Shown: positions 1-12,664, counted from the stretch's first letter. The stretch is DNA of 64,000 nucleotides from Atkinsonella hypoxylon (GCA_000729835.1 JFHB01000072.1:62001-126000); one strand, 5' to 3'. Made by a program: numbers and translations. Notes: generated by a model not told the origin, from the sequence alone.

Positions 1-886
1 CAATTTGGCGGACTCGACCTAGAACGTATATTAGTCACACGGTTGAAGGTTGACGTACAGCGAGGCCTGAAGCATACCTCAGCCTTGGCAGCAATGACCT
101 TGCTTTCACCAATTCGCTTGCTCTGTGCGGCCATGGAGAGTGACTCTTGAAGCTCCTGACTGAAGATGATGTCCTTGATGAGCATGCTCTCAACCTGAAC
201 ACCCCAGCCAGCGGCAACATCTTCAATAATCTCACGGATTGACTCAGCAATCTCTTCACGGCGTTCAATCACATCCTGCAAAATGCGAGCTCCGATAACA
301 TGTCGCAAGGTTGTCTGGGTACGCTCCAACAGCGCTTGACGTACATTGGAGATACCGAAAGCAGCTTTGTGAGGGGCAACGATGTGGTAGTAGATGACAG
401 AGGTCAGACGCAAAGTAACGTTGTCCTTTGTCATACAAGTCTGCTCAGGGACTTCGGAAGTTTGGATTTTGACGTCAATTTGGAAGAGCTTTTCGCTGAG
501 AGGGTTGACTTTGACCAGACCAGGGTCAACAGCCTTGTAGAAGCGACCAAATTTGGTGACGAGTCCGACATTACCCTGATGGACGTTTTTGTATGGGTTT
601 GGGCAGCAGAAGCAGAACGGAATTGCTCCTAGGGTTCCTGTGCAGGCACCAAGAGTGTTGACTTGCATCAAGGTCAGTTCCAGTCTTTTGCGAGGGTGAA
701 CACGACGGCGGAACACTCACTCATGCTGCCGTACCAGCCTTGGGGATTGGGATCATTGCCAACAAGTGTGGCGTAGCTCTGTTGGAGATCCTCTTGCTTG
801 GGCGGCTGAACTTCCATCTTGCCGCCATTCTCATACGCTGGCGCTGGCGCCTTGCTGGAAGATCCTCCACCATTTGTCTCCGCCAT
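1..886 (-). CDS. Stomatin-like SPFH (band 7) membrane protein, 3' end cut by window
   Basis: Exons on the minus strand: 886-721, 661-78 and 18-1 (continues outside). Introns 662-720 and 19-77 have GTGAGT and GTATGC donors; each join keeps frame. The N-terminus is Gly/Ser/Pro-rich and polar. The short hydrophobic Cys-rich hairpin GAIPFCFCCPNPYKN follows, then the SPFH domain: KFGRFYKAVDPGL, QTSEVPEQTCMTKDNVT, TTLRHVIGARILQDV and ERREEIAESI. The helical part reaches SMAAQSKRIGESKVIAAKAE before the cut. Stomatins are monotopic, oligomeric scaffolds of sterol-rich membranes; fungal members sit on the plasma membrane or mitochondria, and location cannot be told here. I chose the ATG at 886 because it gives a continuous frame to the donor. 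The missing part should be the C-terminal coiled coil. Recognition of the family is firm; the ortholog is not assigned. Confidence 0.88.
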
Positions 887-3360
887 GATGGGTTCTGTGG
901 ATGAAGTGAAGGAGGTAATGGTTGCGACCGTTGCCTTTTACTGATTGGGATTATTGGCTCTTTGGCGATGAGTCTCACGCCTCCGGCAGAAACGACTCAA
1001 AATAGAAAAGAAGAGATGGAAGAATAAGACGAATAGAGGTATCAAGAAAGAGTCAAAGGTGGAACACTGAGGCGCAAACGATTTTTGAAAACCTCGAAAT
1101 GACGGTATATAAAACGGCTAAAGGGAATTATGGCACGGCGGGACGGCAGTATTTATGATTATGGACAATTGCAGTATGGATGTATTAGACATCTGACGTC
1201 GACCAAGCCGTGAAGGCTCTAGACTTTTTGGCTAGTGCGGAAGCATCAGCACGATGAGCAGCAGAACGGTGCGGGGGAATACAAGCGAGTCATTCTTGGC
1301 AGTCTAATACTAATACGGCTTGGCGACGAATAGTGGGGCGAGGAAGCCGCAAGGCGTTGTGCTGCTTTCCCTTTCCGTCACGGTGTGTACATGACTGACT
1401 GGTGGCAGTTGCAATGCAGTCTTGGGGCACCAGACAATGGAAGGGGTGCAAGCAACATTTCGATGCTTCAATGCCAATTTATGCGTTGTGACGATACAAG
1501 TTCCGCAATTCACCGTGTAAATATTCCACCAGTTGCAGAAATAAAACGACAAACCAGTGTATAGGACAACCAGTCAGCCATACAGCGGGGCCGACACCAG
1601 CCCCAACGCCAGCCCCGACGCCAGCCCCAAGACAACCAACTCACGCCATGTCCTTTTCGTTCGACAATCGCCTCTTCCTGGATGGCCAGGACTAATAAAC
1701 TGCGCCATGAACTCGTGGCTACTCCTCAGCCATTTACGCCCTCCTGGTCATCAGGGCGCGGGAGGGGCTGCGGACGTGCAAGGCTGCAACAAAAAATATA
1801 TACCCCACGGCCAGATTGATGATGCTGTGACTGTGCGTCAATTGGCGCTAGCACACGGGAACTTGGGTCCCGAGGCCTTTTTTTTTTTTCGATCTTGTTG
1901 GTAAAGGTAGAATCAGATTTCCTGGTTCATTTATTTATTTATTTCGGCTACAGCCACATCGCAGAGGAGCGATAGCCTGGCTGCGGATGAGAAAGGGCAA
2001 CGTTTTGCATAGCCTTCTTGTACTTTGGACAGGTAAACCTTTTCTGCTCCTCCTTGCCTGGGTCCCCGAGAAATTCAGTTTAATCCGCTTTGGATGACTT
2101 TCACCTTATCAAGTCCAGCCGAATAGTGCAGAATGCCTTGACCATGCTTACGTTGGTCGCTTGGCGGACACTTGATCTCTAGACCACCCAGCGGGTTTTG
2201 TCGTTTGTTGGGGGGGGGGGGCCGAGCAAGTACGTGTAATTAATTAATTATCATCGTGGGCAACAAGTCAGGTGGCATTCTCGAAACCTTCCACGAGTGT
2301 TTTCGCCACCGCGTTCCTCCATGGGTGGAAAGATGAACTTGGAATTTGTCTTCGAATTGTCACGCGAGCTGTGTTTCAAGTTACCAGCCTTCCGTCACTC
2401 TCATTGCCCTACATGGAAAGTTTACTCCGCATCCTGCACTTCCTTCACATAAGCTTAGATTCACCGCCCCTATAGATGCTAGAGCCAACATATTCCGAGC
2501 GCCAAATGACAAATGACGGGAATCTGCCCGACAAGGCTGTCTGTGTAAGCGCCGACAAACGTTGGTAGTCCACTCGTAGCGCAATGGCAAATGACCCATG
2601 TCAACAGCTGACAGCCGGCCAGGTAAGTAGGTATGTAATTCAGCCCATTCATTTGTCACGGGCCTTCAATCATGTGATGGTGATGTCGTGTCAGCTCTTC
2701 TGCAGGCCGACAAAAGACTAGTCGGCTTGTACGCCCCATAAGAACAAGGGCGCTCGGCATGACGGCAATGGCGTCATAGGCATTGGTAAGAACAAATTCG
2801 CGACATACCCAACGGGCGAAGGGGCGCAAACTTTGATAGTGTTCTGCTCAAGGCACCAAGTGGCATCTTAATGTAGCTGTGTCATGTCGTGACAAATGAT
2901 AATCACTAGCACTCGCGCTGCTTCTATCTACTAGAAGACGACGTCAATGTAGAACGCTGGGTTTCCACATTGTCGCAGTAGTTAGTCTGTGCGCTTCTTA
3001 TTACTTGCAGATAATCTTCGTTGCATGTAATCCTCATGTAGCTTATATAGTACATTTATGCGTGGCCCATATGAGTGCAGAACAAGCCTCTTTTGCCCGA
3101 AATGTTGCCCCAAGGCGCAATTTTTGGTTCATAACGGAGTTTGCATTGGGCCCTGCTGCTCCAAGCCTACTATATATAATAATACATTGGTCATGCCTCC
3201 ATAACCGCCATCTTCTAAAAACGGCTAGTTCCACCGTTCTCAACTGTCCTTATACGCAACGCAAGCCATGACTTATACTTCCCGGGCGTCTTGAATGACT
3301 GACCGTCTGCACAGCTCTCAGAGGGTCATCGTTTTCTCCTCGAGGACGACGAACGGGGAA
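887..3360. other. Intergenic, 2.5 kb, no gene recognised
   Basis: This lies upstream of the stomatin-like gene and downstream of APC10. Open frames of up to about 115 codons exist on both strands but none shows a recognisable domain or plausible exon joins. It holds a 12-base tandem (1591-1630), a poly-T run near 1878, ATTTATTT repeats near 1928 and a poly-G run at about 2211-2222. Confidence 0.6.
1591..1630. repeat. 12-base tandem repeat, about 3.3 copies
   Basis: The unit is close to CCGACGCCAGCC, with one or two substitutions per copy. It is noncoding and of low complexity. Confidence 0.7.
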
Positions 3361-5075
3361 TTACCGAATTTCAGGCTCTCTCATGAAATCCGGGATTGCA
3401 AAGCCCGTCTCTCCGCCCTCTGACCTCGTCGCGGCCAAGCTCCTCGCAATATCTCCCAACTTATCACTCGCATTCCATGCACTGCCAGCCTCGTTACTCA
3501 AACCAGATTCAGCCATGCCCTCTGCGGCGCTTAAGGTGCCCGCCTGTGCGGCATCCGAGTCAAATGCGTAGATCTTGATGCCCCTTAGGTGCGTGTCTTT
3601 GCCGTTCTGATGATTCTCCAGGATCTGCATCTGCAGAACGTAGGAAACGAGTGTGTTGCCGTCCGGCTCGCCGCCTGCTCCGGCGATAGGAACCTGCTGC
3701 CAGCCAGAGGGGCTGTCCATCGTCATGGTCGCAAACTCAATGAGGTTGTTCTCGCTGGTACCAGATTTGAAGACGATCTTGGTGGGCGTGTAGGATTCGT
3801 CTTCGTTATAGTCGACGAAGAAGCGGATGTCGCGGATGCCCACGCGTTTGACAAAGTAGACTGTGAGTTTGTGGGGTTGAGGGCCATCAGATCTGATTGG
3901 AATCGAGCGAGTTAGTGATTACTGTCGTTTTTGTATTCTTTGGTGTGAAATTGCTTCCTTCTTGTGGATGCGAGAGTATTTGTGAAAACACGCACTGCCA
4001 GTACAGCTTAAGATCGTCACTCCGTAGCTCCTCCACTCCATTACCGGGCTTGTGACTGCTGACGGTGAATCTACCCAGGTTCGAAATCTCCTTGAGTCCG
4101 ATATCCGCAGGGTCAACCAGATTCACGACTTCTCCATGCTCAGCTTCCTCCTCTTCGGCCTCAATCTCTTCGTCTTCCTCAATGCTCGGGGTTTCGATGT
4201 CGTATTGTTCCTGCGGCGACAACGCTTCCTCGTCGTATGTCATTGTGTTCACGGTGTGCATTTGCTGGTTCAGGCCAGTGTGGCGCGCTCTTGCCATGGC
4301 GAGAATACTCAATTCTGGCTCTGAGTTAGAATCATCTGAATCGTAAGGCATGCTGAGTCGGTTGCCCGTGTATTGTGTAGCTGATAACAGACATTAGCAC
4401 AGAGTGAGTCAAGTGAGAAGTCTTGTAAGTAGGCGCAAGATGACATTTGCAATGGGATGATATACGGGTGGCAAGTGAGAGATGCGCTGCTGGCTGCCAT
4501 CTCGCGTATTAAGCGGGAGGCGAAAATGAAATGTATGTGAGATGGAACTGCCCTTGGTCAGGACCACAGGACTCTCTTCACGTCATCTACATCAAAATAT
4601 GGTGGTGTGAAGCAAAGTTGCAAGCAGGCGCAGCAAAAGCAAAGGCCAACTCACTCCGATTCGAACGAAATGGATGCGGCGCCACCCCGACCGCAGCCCT
4701 CGGCGGCGAAGCGTTCTGATAGAAAGGCTGATCAGGCGTACGATGAGAAAAATTGGGCGTCACTTGCCCCTGGTCCTGGCCGTGATTCTGGATTGCACTC
4801 CGTTCCTGTCTCCGAACAGGCGGCGGCTGCTGCCGGGTCTCCTGCGCAGCAGTATAAGGCAATGCAGGCGTATGCGATGACCCAAGTATCGTGGCAGTTG
4901 GCGTCGTGAGCGCATGTGCTGTTATCATCGTCGTGCCTAAGCCCTCGCCTTCTTGTTCGTGACGCCGTGATCTCCTCCTCTCCGACGTTCCTTCTACTTC
5001 TGACGCTGCAGCTGCAGCTGCAGCACTGGCGGCGACATGGCGAGCTCGGCGGGAACCACGCGCAATATTATCCAT
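3361..5075 (-). CDS. APC10: Anaphase-promoting complex subunit 10 (DOC domain)
   Basis: Proposed exons: 5075-4655, 4380-3996 and 3892-3361, giving 445 residues. The last two exons carry the DOC domain (about residues 225-405), recognised by ELRSDDLKLYWQSDGPQPH, GIRDIRFFVDYNEDESYTP and LRGIKIYAFD. The protein ends in Ile-Arg, the IR tail by which Doc1/Apc10 docks on the TPR subunit Apc3/Cdc27; with Cdc20/Cdh1 the DOC domain binds D-box substrates for ubiquitination in mitosis. The 103-base intron (3893-3995) is certain by frame. The 274-base intron (4381-4654) is inferred from a GTGAGT donor, a GCTAAT branch and a TTATCAG acceptor that restores frame; it adds a basic, poly-Ala, Pro/Gln-rich, probably disordered N-terminus. 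If that join is wrong, the gene starts at the ATG at 4351 (295 residues), still a complete DOC protein. Confidence 0.9.
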
Positions 5076-7012
5076 GGCTGGCTGCCCTTCCCAAGCTCGG
5101 CAGTGTACCTGTATGTGGTATGGATTTCGCAGCGCCTTTCCATGTACTTTTTTCAAATTGTTGACATCAGCATGCATTTGGCATCTACCTAGTTGCCGGT
5201 CATGCGCCACACAGTTTGTCGACATACGCAGGTTGGCTTGAATCGAGGGATCGACTTGGAGGGGAGGGGTGTTGGGATATCAAACGACGACAGCAGTCGA
5301 TGGCAACGTGAGCACTGACTGTATGGACTGTATTGTACGGTAAAACCACCTTGTGTTTATGTCTCCTTTGGGTCGAGTCCCCAGACTAGACACCATAGCA
5401 TTCATGTCTCGATCTGGAGCAGACCCGCTCCGCTCCGTGTTTTGCTACCGCGCGTGGATAGACGCGATGTCACGTGATGCGTTTTAACTTACTTCGCCTT
5501 AGGGTAGTAGGTGATTTCGACGATATCTACTCTGTACTTCTAAAATGTTGATTCTCGGTATAAATAAGCATGAGTTTCACCAGTGGTGGGGTGGTCCATA
5601 CCCTTTGTGCGTCCTGAGCCTGGGAACTGTTTCTTGATCTTGTTGTAACGGTGGTGGTGATAATTCTTGGCATCACAGAGCTTTAGTTTTGTTTTGTTAC
5701 TCGATGTTGGACGGTGCTCGGTTGGGTCAGTAAGTCACGGACCACCAGCTAGCTCAACAGATAATGCACCCTACCGGTGGTGCAGCTGCTACTTGGTATT
5801 ACGATTGGCTCTTTCGACAAATGATTTGGCCAAGGGCACCAATATCAACTGTTTACAAGCATTTTTCAATCGTTGATCTTTCTACTATAGACACGCTAGG
5901 GTGCCCCTAGTCACGAAAAACTTGTGAATTTGGGTGATAGCACAGTTGTTACTATAGTCGCCCGTAAAGGCGGGCATAGGGCCCCATTTTAGGTTATCTA
6001 TCTGCGGTATCCCTGAAGCTGTGAACAGTGGAGCCCTGACATTTCAATGGGATAAGCCTGTTTCAGCCCAGCGTCGGCAGATAAAATCGAGTCAAGTAGC
6101 AAGTAGTAATATATTGGAGCACTGACTAGACTATTCCGTAGGAGCACCAAAAAAATTTCCATCTTGTTCTGTCTGCGCTGTCTCCAAGGCAGCACACCCG
6201 CCGCTTCCGAGACCTTCTGTTGGCTGTAGGACAGTCGACCAGCGTTCCTAGCGGTATTTGACTGACTGGTACGATGTTTACGTCCAGCGCCCAGCGAGTG
6301 TCTGGACTTTTACAGATAATTACTCGGTCTCCATAGCCGCCAACGAAGACTGCCGGTATTGCAGCGGCCAATTCAAGAATTACAGGGCACGCTTTTGAAT
6401 CGGTAAACTGTGTTTTTGTTTTGTCGCAACCTCACGATGATATAGGAGGCCCCACAAATTCACGAAAGAGCTTGATACACACTAATACTCCGTAAAAGTA
6501 CCATCAATTATTTGGAGCGGTACCAAGTACATGACATATCTCATAGTTCCTCCCGGCAAAAGGCCACTCGAGGTTTCGCGCTTGAGCCAGGGGCTTATGA
6601 GCGCTGGATACTGACTCGGAGCTCCCAGCCAGTTGTAGTTGTATTGATGAATTTGCAGCTCTGACCTACAGGGCGGGATAAAGATGGGCCCAGCCGTATT
6701 TCTCAATTCCGCCACTACTTCAGAATTAACTTTACCATAAATTTCAAATATGAATGTTACTCTCGAATACAACCATTTTCCAGTATGTATTCTCTGCTTA
6801 TAAGGCGTGTTTATAGTTAGGGGTTCGCTTGGCTAAGCACTAGGTTTCACACCCTTAGGACGCCGGAGGGAGGTATCTGGAAAAGGAGTCTGGGGTGTGG
6901 GGGCTGGGGCTGGGGCTATTTTGCACCCAGACTTAGGTGGGGTGCATCGTCATGGGCTGGACGTACTACGCACGCTGGGCTGAGTACTTCGTAGACATGG
7001 CCTCGCCTACTA

Positions 7013-7067
7013 TACCTACCTACCTTAGGTAGTAGGTACCTAGGTAGGTACCTAGGTAGTAGGTAGG
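7013..7067. repeat. CCTAGGTACC-type palindromic microsatellite cluster
   Basis: Overlapping copies of TACCTACC, TAGGTACC and CCTAGGTA form an imperfect palindrome able to fold on itself. The same motif recurs in at least seven other spacers of this window. Confidence 0.85.
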
Positions 7068-7193
7068 AGGCACTGAAGTGGGCTGCCTCGTATCTGTTCC
7101 ACCTGGCATCCAGTGGATGGAACCGCACCGGGCTATGCCAGCGACCCCTATTTTATATTATCACTTATGGACATACTCCGTACCTAGGCATAG

Positions 7194-7237
7194 ATAGAGC
7201 CGTAGAGCCGTAGAGCCGTAGAGCCGTAGAGCCGTAG
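7194..7237. repeat. 8-base tandem repeat (AGAGCCGT), about 5 copies
   Basis: Perfect head-to-tail copies of AGAGCCGT lie in noncoding DNA upstream of the GT31-like gene. Confidence 0.9.
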
Positions 7238-7886
7238 ATCTACATAGCCACAGAGCAGAGCCTCACTTGATTCTCAAATTCTTTTAGCACTCCCAAGCCC
7301 GCTTTTAACTTTCCACGCCCTGCATCGTTTATTTTTCTCCTCTCGAGCCTCCTCCATCGATTAATTGCTCGCTCCTCGATCAGACCTCAAGACATCAGAC
7401 ATCAGACATCAGACACTCCCGCTCTCCTTCGTCCTATAGTTATCCTGCATACACTCTTGCGGGTCGCGGACGCCCTCAAGCGTTTAGCCCATCTCATCAA
7501 ACGCTCGCTCGTATTCTCTCTAGCTTCCCTTGTACGTCACTGCTTGTTCCGCATCCGGCCTACACTACACGTGCTGCCCTCTCTCTCCTGACGCAGATTC
7601 AGCCACCCTGTACGACACCACCTGTCGGCAGCATCTCCCACCTTTCTTTTCTTTTCTGTTCTTTTCCTTCCCCCGGTGAAATTCTTGTCTTGGGGGCTTC
7701 TTGCTTTCTCAGGGGGGGCTAGTTTCACATTTCTCTCATTACTCCGACTTTTGTGTGTCATAGGCGTTGCGATTTCTCAAGCACAAACAAAGACGCTTCC
7801 ATCGCCAGCGCCTTTTCTTTTCCCCTGCTTCTAGGCGGGATTGCCGAGTTCGACTCTGGTTACACCACTACCCCCCTTCGAGCGAA

Positions 7887-9500
7887 ATGGCTGGACTTCT
7901 AGTCAACCAACCTCGGGCTTCATCACCAGTACTTGGTAGAATGTTGTCGCCACGCATTTTGTCGAGGCGGACCCTCTACGTACTGGTTATTTTCTCCTTC
8001 ACCGGGATTTTGCTACTTACGGCGAGGAACATGGGCAAGTTCTGCGAAGACGGGAGCTATTGCGACGTTTCCGGCTTGCGCAAGAAACTGCCCAGTTTTG
8101 GACATGATGAAGCCCTTGCAGATCTGACGTTGGACCAAGAATCTCACAGCAACAGCACGGTTAATACACCTGGTTCTCAAACGACCATACTCGACGAATG
8201 CGTCCACTTCCCGAACGTCTCCAACGTCCTGACCATTATGAAGACTGGGGCATCCGAGTCTTACGCCCGAATTCCAACGCAGTTGATGACATCGCTCAAA
8301 TGTATTCCCGATCATGTACTGATCTTCAGCGACATGGCGCAGAAAATTGCAGGTCACACGATACACGACAGTCTCGATACCGTTCTGGACGAGGTCAAGC
8401 ATACGAATAAGGACTTTGAATTATATCACCGGCAGAAACAGTGTCCTGTTGACCTGTCAGAGTGCAACAAGCACCATGATACTCCAAGGCAGGGATGGGA
8501 GCTCGACAAGTACAAGAATATACACATGGCCGAGAAGGCTTACAAGTGGCGACCCGACTACGACTGGTATCTTTTCGTGGATGCCGATACATACGTTGCT
8601 TACACCACGTTGATGGAGTGGGTGAAACACTTGAACCCCCAAAAAGAACACTACCTTGGCAGTGTCGCATACCTGGGCAGCCTTCCGTTCGGTCACGGTG
8701 GAAGCGGCTATATGGTCTCTAGAGCCACCATGCGCGCCATGTTCTACAACAAAGAAGGTGTCGCGAACAAGTTTGACGAGCCAGTTCAGCACACTTGCTG
8801 TGGTGATGGAATGTGGTCGCAAGCGCTGAAGGACGAGACGGGTATTGAAGTCGTCAACGCCGTACGTGCCAGCATTCGTTTTTAATCTTGAAAACGCTCT
8901 TAAACCTCGTGGAAATGAAGACTAACAAGATGGCAGTGGCCCGTGTTTAACGGCGAGAAGCCTCACACGATACCATACGCCGAAGACGAATGGTGCCAAC
9001 CCATCGTTACTATGCACCATGTGATGCCCGAGGAGGTCTCGGATTTGTACGCTTTTGAACAAGAGCGCAGGTTTGCTCAGCCCCTGCGAATAAAAGAATT
9101 ATATTACAAATTCGTGGCTCCTCACCTGATGGATGCACGACCGGACTGGGACAACCTTAGCGAAGATGTCATCTATTTGAACGAATCTATAGCTAAGTAC
9201 GATGAACATATCATTAACCGGGCCAAGAAGGAGGGCCTGTCCCATGAAGAATCCCAAGCATACAAGAGTTTTGACGATTGCAAGAAGGCTTGCCTTAGCC
9301 TTGATAACTGCATTCAGTTCCGGTTCCAAAACAACATTTGCTACTTGGCTCACAAACTCAGACACGGCAGACCCGTTAGGAAAGATGACAACGACTCTCA
9401 GCGATACATGAGCGGATGGAACACGAAGAAGATCAAGAAGTGGATTGATAAACAGGAAAAATGCGAAAAGGGTTTCAAATGGACAGTCTCGGATAACTGA
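7887..9500 (+). CDS. GT31-like (fringe-type) glycosyltransferase, type II membrane protein with Cys-rich C-terminus
   Basis: Exons 7887-8861 and 8937-9500 encode 512 residues; the 75-base intron has GTACGT, ACTAAC and GGCAG signals. A short basic N-tail is followed by one hydrophobic segment (about residues 29-46), as in Golgi type II glycosyltransferases. The luminal part has the metal/nucleotide-sugar DxD motif as DAD at 232-234 in WYLFVDADTYV, then GSGYMVSR and a CCGDG segment typical of fringe/core-1 galactosyltransferase-like fungal proteins. The last 110 residues contain a DDCKKACLSLDNC-type cysteine pattern resembling a PAN/Apple fold. The start was taken at 7887 rather than the upstream in-frame ATG at 7767 because it places the membrane anchor 28 residues from the N-terminus; the ATG 18 codons further is also possible. 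The sugar donor and acceptor are unknown. Confidence 0.85.
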
Positions 9501-10977
9501 ATGGTAACAAGTTCAGTCTTGCTTGTTTGATGCGAGTGCCATATTCTTCTGGAGAAGAGCTCGACTTCCACCTTGATTCGCGCACTCCGTCGTCAGCAGC
9601 CGATTCGATCAAACAAGCGGGATCCGCGGTCATGATCCACTCAAGAGCCTACAAAGCTGTTGCTACAGTTGGAAAAGTTGCGAGCAGCGACGACGACTGT
9701 CGGACATGCACTGGTCAAGTCATGATTCAAGGGAGGGATGCTTCCATTTTGGGGAAAATATTTCTAGATATTCCTAAAAGTCACGTTTTTGAGTAAGGGA
9801 ACTTGATGGCTCAAGCCATAACGCAATCGAAAAGCTTATGGAGCTGGACGGCGCAATTCTGAACTTGGACAAACAAACATGGACTTCTTCCGGGGGCAGC
9901 AAATATCATTTCTTGGGCAGGAAACAAGGAGAGGTCATAGTCGTAGATTTTTGGGACAAAGAAGGACTAAAAAAGACAAATATATACCCGCCTCGCGCGG
10001 CAGAAGGAGGCATGCAGGGGAAGCGTTGATCCTACGGGAGGCATATCATGCATGGCACTGATTATTGTACAAAACTATGAAGCCGAGTCTGTATTTTTAC
10101 AATGTTTCCTATCGTCGAAGTCAGCATGAGGGAGATATGAAGATATTTTTGGAGACTGAATGAAAGAATGCAAAGAGCAAAGAATGGTGATCCGACAGCC
10201 CATGTGAAAGATAATTAGCTCCAAGTGGACAATCGGCAAGTCTGCACAGTCGCCCTCTACTCCGGATTTACGGCGATGAATAACGACGACACCAGAAACG
10301 TCCCATCAACGAGCAGTGAAGGATGAAAGCTCCGTGGTAAATGATGCAGACCTCGCCCAAGCTGCAAGGTTGATGATGGATGCCAAGATGGACCAACGCA
10401 CCGCTGTGCGTGCAAGAGCATGGCAAAACGACCGAATCGATCTGAAACGCAGTGCATAACTAGTTACTTGGATGAACTTTAGTCCAGCCCCTGAGACGAG
10501 AAGTCCTGGGCGACCATTGTACCATTGTCTTATTTTACGGACAAGGACGTCCGTATTTACAGGGCACATCGGGGCCTGAGACGATACGCGAAATTACTGC
10601 ATAATTTTGCAGGTGGAGTGTTGAGTTTGACATAATAATGAAATACGACAAATGAAGTTAACTGTGGGGTTTTTGTGGTTGGCACGGTGGTCTCTGATTG
10701 GCTTGGTTGATGGAATAAGGTTAGGTTGGTATAAGCGCCCCTGGGTGGGAAATTGGGGATCGATGGTTCTTTACGTTTGCATGATTAGTTAGAGGGGGGA
10801 TGGGATGGCCGGTGCTGTCGAGTTGTTCATGATTAGAAGATGTAGCGTCCAAGTAGGCTTGTACATCATTTGGTGGAGACTGGACGCAGGTCTGCTTTTG
10901 TCGGCGTGGCTTGGCGCCCGGGTGAAATGATGACTGATGTCATGGCTGAAAGCGTCTCAGACTCATCAACCAGTGCT

Positions 10978-11028
10978 TGGTGCTGGTGCTGGTGCTGGTG
11001 CTGGTGCTGGTGCTGGTGCTCGTGGTAG
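10978..11028. repeat. (GGTGCT)n microsatellite, about 8 units
   Basis: Direct hexamer repeats, noncoding; the open frames through it are valine/leucine repeat artefacts. Confidence 0.9.
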
Positions 11029-11871
11029 GCGGAAGTGGGTTCCCTCTCATGTTGCGCAATAATAATAAAAATTGGGTAAATATCTCAAGCTTTGCCACTG
11101 GACTTTTCTTTATTTGGCTTGGTGTCGGGGATGGGGTGGACGACGGATGCGATGCGAGAGTGATTGACGGCTTTGACTGGGTGGGAAGGAAGCGGTAGGA
11201 TGCTGATGAAGAACCTGAGCGCCGAGGATGCTGTACATACAATTTATGATGGCAGTTTTAATATCGGGCATTTTCTCTGTCTATCTCCGTCGTTGGCAAG
11301 CACATGATGAGGTAGCCAGACGCTTGGCTGTTCTGAACGGAACCTGGAACTTGCTGAGGCTTCTGCTTGCGGTCTTGAATCATACGCTGACTTGCTTGGG
11401 TCGTGGGTCAGTAGACCTTGACTGTTGGTGAATGAAGGAATTCGCGGCTTGAGCTGGTTCGATGGAAGCATACTTTCTTCTTGCCTGCTTAGCAACTCAA
11501 TCCCGCACAGGCTAATACAATACCATGAGGGTTCCGATGTTCAAATAGAAAAATGACCAAAATTCAAAGAGAAAAAGAAAAATGTGCTCATGTTGCAACC
11601 TATGGACCATCTCCACTGTTGGTCTCGCCAGGTGGTTTCGGGTTTGATCTCGTGGAGCTGATCTGAAGCAGTCTGAGGAAAAGAGCAGATAGTCGTATGG
11701 GCCGTTAGTCGGCCAAGCACGAGTGAGACGAAGAAGCTATGATGGATGCGAAACTGAGCATGTTATAGAGCTCATGCTCGAGTTCGTGCTCATGGCATCA
11801 TCATTCGCCAAAATCATTCGCCAAAAGTGTGTCGTGACTTCCCTCGTTATGCTTCATCTGTGACTCTCAAG

Positions 11872-11908
11872 TCACCCCGATCACCCCGATCACCCCGATC
11901 CCGATCCC
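11872..11908. repeat. 9-base tandem (CACCCCGAT), 3 to 4 copies
   Basis: Three near-perfect copies of TCACCCCGA followed by degenerate CCCGATCCC units; noncoding. Confidence 0.8.
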
Positions 11909-12547
11909 AATCCCGACCCAACGCCCCAACTCCCCTTAGGCTTCCCTCTTTTACGCCTGGGATCCGCTAAAGGGATGGAGAGGGAGAGGCCAGAGAGAGA
12001 AGAGACATTGACCGCTTGCGACACGGGGATAGTTAACTTAGGAACAGCTCTGTAAAGTGCTTGCTGACTGCCCGCACGCGGACCAACCAGACATCAGACG
12101 CGTGCTGTCGCTGTCACTGCCCCCTGGTGCTGCCACTGTCACTTGCGCATTGTTTATTGCACCCATAATACCCGACATATAGTTAGTTATATAGTTATGC
12201 ACCAGAACAGACAGCCACACGCTGTCTTTGACAAATGGCATGAATGGGCAAGCCAGCCAGCCAAGCACTTCCTCTCCTGCCTTGGCCTGACTGGTCCTAA
12301 TCCCGGTCTCGGTCCCGGTCCCGTGCCTGTTCCTTGTGCCCGTTCCTGTGCCTGTGCCTGTGCCTGTAACCTGTGGTGCTCTGCTCACCTGACGTCGTTT
12401 CTCAGCAGGTAATTAACTGACCCCGTGCCAGTCCCTTCTTGCCAGTCCCTTCTTTTCCCTCCTCGCCTCAGCATTTCGTCAGTTTATATCTCTTTCGCCT
12501 CGCGTAGCCTGACCCGGGTTCTTGACGTTTGCAGACTGCTCGACCTC

Positions 12548-12664
12548 TCCATCTTCCCGCCTCTCCTCTCTCCTCTCTCCTCTCTCCTCTCTCCTCTCTC
12601 CTCTCTCCTCTCTCCTCTCCCCTCTCCCCTCTCCCCTCTCCCCTCTCCCCTCTCCCCTCTCCCC
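12548..12664. repeat. Polypyrimidine (CTCCTCT)n tract upstream of a coding start
   Basis: About 115 bases of uninterrupted C/T: CTCTCCT units shifting to CTCCCCT units. It lies 140 to 255 bases before the ATG at 12803, a common position for C/T-rich leaders in filamentous fungi. The long frames through it are repeat artefacts. Confidence 0.9.

Larger units (their letters stand above)
5076..7886. other. Divergent intergenic region, 2.8 kb
   Basis: This separates APC10 (-) from the GT31-like gene (+). It contains a TCACGTGA palindrome (5470-5477), a CCTAGGTA cluster (7013-7067), an 8-base tandem (7194-7237) and three copies of ACATCAG near 7391. A C/T-rich stretch from about 7280 to 7760 looks like promoter and 5' leader of the GT31-like gene. 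Two minus-strand frames (6126-6371 and 6482-6772) look faintly protein-like, but I cannot join them or recognise them. Confidence 0.6.

Noticed and set aside
4651..4664. GTTCGAATC (minus strand), resembling a tRNA B box
   Set aside because: It lies in the APC10 exon 1 coding frame at the splice donor, with no A box or stem partner nearby.
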